Part shown: positions 7,669-11,632 of the stretch, in pieces
How positions within the stretch are numbered: the first letter of the stretch is position 1
How the letters are laid out: every line of letters begins with the position of its first letter
Origin: CAXXOK01 sp035399245
GTDB taxonomy: Bacteria > Bacillota > Clostridia > Christensenellales > Aristaeellaceae
DNA length: 11,632 bases
Direction: 5' to 3'
Assembly: GCA_035399245.1 (NCBI GenBank)
Contig: DAOPIR010000088.1
Span: 1-11,632 of the forward strand
Made by a program: the position numbers and the translations under genes
The notes under the pieces: model-generated
The model's database searches: none
What the model was told of the DNA's origin: nothing
What the model saw: only the letters and a program-made list of their open reading frames with translations

Positions 7669-8955
7669 CTATGCCTTCGGCACGATCTTCGTCTTGCCGC
7701 CCATGTAGGGCTGCAGGGCGGCGGGGATCAGCACGCTGCCGTCTTTTTGCAGGTTGTTTTCCAAAAACGCGATCAGCATGCGCGGGGGTGCGACCACGGT
7801 GTTGTTCAGGGTATGGGCAAGGGTGTTGCCGGCTTCGCCCTTAATGCGGATTTTCAGCCTGCGTGCCTGCGCGTCACCGAGATTGGAGCAGGAGCCGACT
7901 TCGAAGTACTTCTGCTGTCGGGGCGACCATGCTTCCACATCCAGCGACTTGACTTTCAGGTCCGCCAGATCGCCGGAGCAGCATTCCAGTGTCCGTACGG
8001 GGATATCCAGCGTACGGAAGAAAGCCACGGTATAGCTCCACAGCTTGTTGAACCATGCTTCGCTGTCCTCCGGCTTGCAGACCACGATCATCTCCTGCTT
8101 TTCAAACTGATGAATGCGGTACACGCCGCGCTCCTCCAGCCCGTGCGCACCCTTTTCCTTGCGGAAACACGGGGAATACGAGGTCATGGTGTAGGGCATG
8201 TCCTCTTCTTTGAGGATCGTATCGTAAAACTTACCGATCATGGAATGCTCAGAGGTGCCGATGAGGTACAGGTCCTCGTCCTCAATCTTGTACATCATGG
8301 CGTTCATCTCAGCAAAGCTCATCACGCCGTCCACCACGGCGGAGCGGATCATGAACGGGGGAATGCAGTAGGTAAACCCTTTATCGATCATAAAATCGCG
8401 CGCGTAGGACAGCACCGCGGACTGAATGCGTGCGATATCGCCCATGAGGTAGTAAAATCCGTTGCCTGCCACACGTCGCGCGGCATCCAGATCAATGCCC
8501 TCAAAACGCTCCATCAGCTCGGTATGATAGGGAATCTCAAAGTCCGGCATCACGGGTTCGCCGAAGATTTCGCGCTCCACGTTTTCGGTATCGTCCTTGC
8601 CGATGGGTACGGTATCGTCAATCATCTGCGGGATGACCAGCATGATCTTGTTGAGGGCTTCCTCCGCTTCGGTCAGCCGCTGCTCCTGCGCCGCCAGCTG
8701 CGCAGCCTGGTCGGATACGGTTTTCTTGACCGCTTCGGCTTCTTCTGCTTTCTTCTGGCCCATCAGCTTGCCGATTTCCTTAGACAGCTTGTTGCGGTTG
8801 GCACGCAGATCGCTGATGCTGCCTTTCAGGCCGCGGATTTCGGCATCCAACGCGATGGCCTCGTCTACCATCGGCAGCTTATTCAGCTGAAATTTCTTTT
8901 TGATGTTTTCTTTCACGGCTTCGGGGTTTTCGCGGACAAAACGGATATCCAGCAA
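7669..8955 (-). CDS. serS: Seryl-tRNA synthetase
   Basis: This class II enzyme charges tRNA-Ser with serine in the cytosol. The 428-residue length is normal for bacterial SerRS. Residues 1-110 form the N-terminal arm, with an antiparallel coiled coil at about 33-105 that contacts the tRNA long arm. The catalytic core has TSEHSM (234-239), motif 2 around SPCFRKEKGAHG (261-272) and motif 3 around NNTVVAPPRMLIAFLEN (384-400), then the typical end ALQPYMGG. Several of these differ from the common E. coli/B. subtilis form (TAEVPLTN; GSGLAVGRTLVAILEN). I chose the TTG at 8955 because AAAGGTGG lies just upstream and the protein then starts MLDIRFVRENPE as in the family. The open frame continues 40 codons upstream but those run through the T-box terminator. 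It is regulated by the T-box leader at 9010-9240. Confidence 0.96.
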   Translation of the reverse strand: MLDIRFVRENPEAVKENIKKKFQLNKLPMVDEAIALDAEIRGLKGSISDLRANRNKLSKEIGKLMGQKKAEEAEAVKKTVSDQAAQLAAQEQRLTEAEEALNKIMLVIPQMIDDTVPIGKDDTENVEREIFGEPVMPDFEIPYHTELMERFEGIDLDAARRVAGNGFYYLMGDIARIQSAVLSYARDFMIDKGFTYCIPPFMIRSAVVDGVMSFAEMNAMMYKIEDEDLYLIGTSEHSMIGKFYDTILKEEDMPYTMTSYSPCFRKEKGAHGLEERGVYRIHQFEKQEMIVVCKPEDSEAWFNKLWSYTVAFFRTLDIPVRTLECCSGDLADLKVKSLDVEAWSPRQQKYFEVGSCSNLGDAQARRLKIRIKGEAGNTLAHTLNNTVVAPPRMLIAFLENNLQKDGSVLIPAALQPYMGGKTKIVPKA

Positions 8956-9009
8956 GGAAATTCCACCTTTCAAGTATGTATTGGTGTTGGGCAGGATGGT
9001 CCGGAAACG

Positions 9010-9052
9010 AAAAAACCGCCCCGCCGAACAGCTTTGCCGTTCAACGGGACGG
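9010..9052 (-). terminator. T-box attenuator terminator upstream of serS
   Basis: Read on the minus strand, a 17-bp stem (9052-9036 paired with 9032-9016, loop AAA, with a few G-T pairs) is followed by six T residues at 9015-9010. It lies directly after the T-box sequence and about 55 nt before the serS start. It is the premature terminator that forms when uncharged tRNA-Ser is scarce. Confidence 0.9.
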
Positions 9053-9240
9053 AGAATATTGCTCCGCGGTGCCACCCGGATTAAACACAGTGTGTTTCAC
9101 TCGTCCGCGCTGTATCGGGCGCGCCCGGCCGGCTCGTCGCCGGTATGCTCCTGCGGTGGAAAAGCTTGAATGCCCGACGGACTTTCACCAAACGTCCGCT
9201 CTCTTGACGAAGCCTTCAGGCTGCTTCCGCGATCATCGCT
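9010..9240 (-). promoter_or_regulatory. Serine-specific T-box riboswitch controlling serS
   Basis: This leader RNA senses uncharged tRNA-Ser and then allows readthrough into serS. On the minus strand the parts come in canonical order. Stem I base has a kink-turn (ATGA at 9236-9233 with GGA at 9151-9149), and GCGG (9230-9227) pairs with CCGC (9156-9153). The specifier loop carries UCC, a Ser codon, at 9160-9158, followed by the usual purine. The distal part has AGAGAG (9204-9199) and GGTGAAAG (9189-9182). The T-box GGGTGGCACCGCGG lies at 9077-9064. In UGGN (9074-9071) the variable base is C, which pairs with discriminator G73 of tRNA-Ser. Specifier and discriminator therefore agree on serine. 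The terminator follows at 9052-9010. Confidence 0.93.
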
Positions 9241-9246
9241 GCCGTT

Positions 9247-9275
9247 AGTATACACAAAGGGCACCGGCTTTGCAA
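9247..9275 (-). promoter_or_regulatory. Promoter of the T-box-serS unit
   Basis: On the minus strand, TTGCAA (9275-9270) and TATACT (9252-9247) are separated by 17 bp. This places the start of transcription near 9240, exactly where the T-box stem I begins. The -35 lies 2 bp beyond the stop codon of the hydrolase gene (9278). No terminator is seen between the two genes, so readthrough from the hydrolase is possible and would still pass through the T-box. Confidence 0.75.
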
Positions 9276-9277
9276 GA

Positions 9278-10438
9278 TCAAATGTTGGCATAAACCACAT
9301 TGCGAATTTTGTGGATGACCGCATTGGTGCCGGCGCCCGCCAGCTGCTGCATAACGGTCAGCACCATGTTCTTCTCCGGACAAACGGACATATAGGTGCC
9401 CGTCCAGCCGTCCCAGCCAAACTCGCCTTTGGCGCCCAGTGAGAATGATTGCCCGGGCGACAGCATCACGCGCATCAGCCCGCCGTAGCCATACCCCAGC
9501 ACACTGTCCCAGTTGAGAAAGCTTAGCTGATGCGGGTTCAGATGGTTTTCCGAAAGCCAATCAACCGCATTGCGGGATATAACACGCTCTTTTTTCAGCT
9601 TGCCGCCGTGCAGCAGCATCTGCCCGAACGTCATCACATCGTCAATCGTGGAGTACACGCTTGCGCCGCCTTCCAGCACCTGCGGCAGAGAAAACACACC
9701 GCGAAGCCCTTGGTTTTTATGCGGTATAAGCACGCTGTCCTTATGCTCATACAGCGTAACCAGCCGGCTGCGCTTTGCGTCGGGGACGAAGAAGCCGGTA
9801 TCCTTCATGCCCAGCGGGCGGAACACGGTCTCGTCCATATACTCGTTGAGCGGCTTGCCCGCGACAACCTCAAGGATAGCGCCCAGCACGTCCGCCGAAG
9901 TGCCGTACATCCACTTTTCACCCGGCTGATGCGCCAGCGGGCTTCGGCCGATGCGGTTGGCCATATCGACCGTGGTTATGGCTTGGCCCTGCGCTACTTC
10001 CTGCTCCATCTGATGCCACAGCGTGGCCATCATCCGATCCGCCGGCGTCATCTCCCCGGGATAGGGCAGGCCGGAGGTCATGGTAAACAGGTCACGCACC
10101 TGCACGGCGCGTTTCACGGGCTCGCACTGCGTATCGCTGACAGCCACCTGCTGATCTTTAAAACCCTCCAAAAACTCATATACAGGGGCGACAATGTCCA
10201 GTTTGCCGCTTTCAATCAGCGTCATGGCGGCAACGGCCGTCATCGGCTTGGTCAGCGAGTAAAGCCGGTAAATGTTGCCGCGGCTGACGGGCTGTGCGTT
10301 TTGTATATCGGAAAATCCGCTTTTGTCAAACAGCACTTCTTCATCATTGCGGTTCACAAGCACGCAAACACCGGGGGTTTGCGCCTGCAGAACCGCGTCG
10401 TTGATGACATTGGAAATATCATGTTTCATTCGTTTCAT
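9278..10438 (-). CDS. Serine hydrolase, beta-lactamase/class C-like family
   Basis: The 386-residue protein belongs to the penicillin-binding/class C beta-lactamase-like serine hydrolases, which include DD-peptidases, family VIII esterases and D-amino-acid amidases. The nucleophile motif SLTK gives Ser61 and Lys64. The second motif tyrosine is probably Tyr178 in WMYGTSADVLG, close to the form seen in family VIII esterases. The usual C-terminal KTG-type motif is replaced by a Gly/Trp-rich stretch GWDGWTGT (341-348). There is no signal peptide or membrane segment, so it should be cytosolic, which argues against true beta-lactamase or wall-building roles and favours an esterase or amidase. I chose the ATG at 10438 because AAAGGAG (10454-10448) lies 9 nt upstream. 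An upstream in-frame ATG at 10477 lies within the promoter region. It reads in the same direction as serS, which follows. Confidence 0.9.
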   Translation of the reverse strand: MKRMKHDISNVINDAVLQAQTPGVCVLVNRNDEEVLFDKSGFSDIQNAQPVSRGNIYRLYSLTKPMTAVAAMTLIESGKLDIVAPVYEFLEGFKDQQVAVSDTQCEPVKRAVQVRDLFTMTSGLPYPGEMTPADRMMATLWHQMEQEVAQGQAITTVDMANRIGRSPLAHQPGEKWMYGTSADVLGAILEVVAGKPLNEYMDETVFRPLGMKDTGFFVPDAKRSRLVTLYEHKDSVLIPHKNQGLRGVFSLPQVLEGGASVYSTIDDVMTFGQMLLHGGKLKKERVISRNAVDWLSENHLNPHQLSFLNWDSVLGYGYGGLMRVMLSPGQSFSLGAKGEFGWDGWTGTYMSVCPEKNMVLTVMQQLAGAGTNAVIHKIRNVVYANI

Positions 10439-10467
10439 TGGCACACGCTCCTTTGGAACTTTTATTG

Positions 10468-10496
10468 AGCATAGCACCGTGCTGTTTCCCTGTCAA
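10468..10496 (-). promoter_or_regulatory. Promoter of the serine hydrolase gene, with palindrome in spacer
   Basis: On the minus strand a perfect -35 TTGACA (10496-10491) and a -10 TATGCT (10473-10468) are 17 bp apart, with TGC just before the -10 (extended -10). The 11-bp palindrome AGCACCGTGCT (10473-10483) covers the spacer and touches the -10, a typical place for a repressor. Transcription should begin near 10461, giving a short leader of about 20 nt. Confidence 0.7.
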
Positions 10497-10529
10497 TTCC
10501 AAAACGATTGCAGCGGTCCGGCAGGGAAA
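10485..10529. repeat. Spaced inverted repeat in divergent promoter region
   Basis: TTTCCCTG at 10485-10492 and CAGGGAAA at 10522-10529 are perfect 8-bp inverted copies, 29 bp apart, between the divergent hydrolase and SNF2-like genes. The left copy overlaps the hydrolase -35. The pair could be two half-sites of a shared regulator, or a chance match. Confidence 0.3.
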
Positions 10530-10578
10530 ATACAGTTAAAAACAGAATATATACCGGATACGCATTAGGAGGCTTTGC

Positions 10579-11632
10579 ATGGAACAGCACATCAGACAGA
10601 ACATCATCGAGGGAGAAAAAATCTTTCGCCGCGGCAGTGTTCGCGTGCTCAGCAGGCAGGATGATTCTCTTACCTTGCTGGTGGGCACGGCTGCGGAGCA
10701 GCAGGTAACGCTTTTTATCAACGGAGACGCGGCCTGCACCTGCGGTGCTGCCGGTAAAAACGGCTGTGTGCATATTGTGGCCGCGCAGTGCAAAACCGAG
10801 GACGACGGATCCCTGCGCAAGCTGCAGCAGGAACAGAAAATGGTCTTGGGGCAGCAGATGCTAGAAGCGCTCAACCGCGCCATGCCAGATGGCGAAAGCG
10901 TGCGGCTGATGGCGGTGATCCGCCTGCTGAAGGACGGGCGTACGGGGCTGGGCCTGCAGGTAGGGCAGGAACGCATGTATGCCGTAAAAAATATCTATGA
11001 GTTCCTGGCCTGCTACCATCAGGGCCTGCCGATGGAGCTTTCCACGAAGTTCACCTTCCGTCCTACACAAATGCGCTTTACCAAAGAGGAAGAGGCAGTG
11101 CTGCTGCTACTGCAAAGCCATATACCGCCGAAGAATGATGAAGAAGACACCGTACCGCGCCCGGCCAGCGAAGGAAGGTTTATTATACTCACAGGCGCGT
11201 TTTTACAAAGCGTGATGCGCTTTTTTGAACGCCACACATTTTACCTGATGATTGACGGCGAGCGCAGGATGCAGTCGCATATCCGCACGGTGGAAATCCC
11301 GCTGTGCTTCAGCGTTTCGATGGACAGCGGAATCCTGTCGGTTACAGCGCAGGGCGCGGATGATCTGCGTGTGATTACGCCGGACGGCCGTTATGTGCTT
11401 GGCGACGGACAGATTAAGCGGCTGCACAGCGCACAGGCGCGCGTGTGCAGGCTGCTGTGCGGGCATGGGAAAACCTTCACCTATCCCGCGGAGGAAGCGG
11501 AGGAGACGCTTTCGGTGCTGCTGCCGTCGCTGTCGATCGTCGGCGAGGTGATCCCGTCCCATGAGCTGGCGGAGCACTTGATCAACCAGCCGCTTAAGCC
11601 CCGCGTATACGTGGACCTGGTAAGAGGCAACG
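10579..11632 (+). CDS. SWIM zinc-finger protein, N-terminal part of an SNF2-family helicase (partial)
   Basis: The frame starts at ATG 10579, six nt after AGGAGG (10567-10572), and stays open to the window end, giving 351 residues of an incomplete protein. A SWIM zinc-binding motif (CxCx7CxH) is seen at Cys53, Cys55, Cys63 and His65, preceded by an N-terminal beta-rich stretch. The following residues, about 80-351, look like the long accessory region that precedes the ATPase core in Firmicutes SNF2/RapA-like proteins, with repeated beta-strand segments such as RVYVDLVRG at the edge. The helicase motifs themselves would lie beyond 11632 and are not visible, so the SNF2 call is an inference from the SWIM-first layout. 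Such proteins remodel protein-DNA complexes or RNA polymerase in an ATP-dependent way. It is transcribed away from the hydrolase gene. I see no convincing promoter. Confidence 0.75.
   Translation, partial: MEQHIRQNIIEGEKIFRRGSVRVLSRQDDSLTLLVGTAAEQQVTLFINGDAACTCGAAGKNGCVHIVAAQCKTEDDGSLRKLQQEQKMVLGQQMLEALNRAMPDGESVRLMAVIRLLKDGRTGLGLQVGQERMYAVKNIYEFLACYHQGLPMELSTKFTFRPTQMRFTKEEEAVLLLLQSHIPPKNDEEDTVPRPASEGRFIILTGAFLQSVMRFFERHTFYLMIDGERRMQSHIRTVEIPLCFSVSMDSGILSVTAQGADDLRVITPDGRYVLGDGQIKRLHSAQARVCRLLCGHGKTFTYPAEEAEETLSVLLPSLSIVGEVIPSHELAEHLINQPLKPRVYVDLVRGN

Noticed and set aside
8956..9075. 40-codon N-terminal extension of serS
   Set aside because: It translates the T-box terminator and antiterminator. 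The TTG at 8955 has its own ribosome site and yields the normal MLDIRF start.
7663..9084. Long plus-strand open frame (473 codons) opposite serS
   Set aside because: It is the exact antisense of the well-supported serS gene, is rich in His, Arg and Gln as such shadows are, and lacks a ribosome site or family resemblance.
9530..10468. Long plus-strand open frame (312 codons) opposite the serine hydrolase
   Set aside because: It is antisense to a gene with clear SxxK and Tyr motifs, its product has shadow-like composition (many His, Arg, Gln), and it has no promoter or ribosome site of its own.
10508..10536. Possible plus-strand promoter TTGCAG-17-TACAGT for the SNF2-like gene
   Set aside because: Only three of six and four of six matches to consensus, with no extended -10. 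This is too weak to call, although the gene must have some promoter here.

Overview
The window looks like a chromosomal piece of a moderately GC-rich Clostridia-type bacterium (Firmicutes/Bacillota). The reasons are strong AGGAG-type ribosome sites, a canonical T-box leader upstream of serS, a TTG start and cytosolic glycosidases fed by a cation symporter. A gut or other plant-glycan-rich habitat is an inference from the sugar genes. I cannot fix the genus.

Layout. Positions 1-98 hold the end of an unseen plus-strand unit (a strong rho-independent terminator at 54-86). A minus-strand gene at 99-740 encodes a small secreted protein of unknown function. From 928 to 7581 runs a tight four-gene plus-strand operon: GH1 beta-glycosidase, GH13 oligo-1,6-glucosidase type enzyme, GH36 alpha-galactosidase, and a MelB-like GPH sugar:cation symporter. 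Gaps are 11 bp, then two ATGA stop/start overlaps. An extended -10 promoter (849-877) with an operator-like inverted repeat just upstream (832-846) precedes the operon. No regulator gene is visible in the window.

The operon ends at an 83-bp element of three consecutive perfect hairpins bounded by imperfect terminal inverted repeats (7584-7666). It sits exactly between the convergent transporter and serS genes. On the minus strand, serS (7669-8955) is preceded by its own promoter and a complete serine T-box riboswitch (about 9010-9240). That promoter begins just past the stop codon of a cytosolic serine beta-lactamase-like hydrolase (9278-10438, minus). The hydrolase has a good promoter of its own. 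Divergent from it, the plus-strand gene at 10579 runs off the window end. It encodes a SWIM zinc-finger protein that looks like the N-terminal part of a bacterial SNF2-family helicase.

How it works together: the symporter should import unphosphorylated di- or oligosaccharides. In the cytosol GH36 removes alpha-galactose, the GH13 enzyme (with the Val that marks alpha-1,6 specificity) removes alpha-1,6-glucose, and GH1 removes beta-linked sugar. Melibiose/raffinose-type and isomaltose-type sugars are the most natural substrates. I found no clear new defence, mobile or RNA-guided system. The best second-look items are the three-hairpin element, the non-standard motif set of the SerRS, and the mixed-anomer alpha-1,6 sugar operon.
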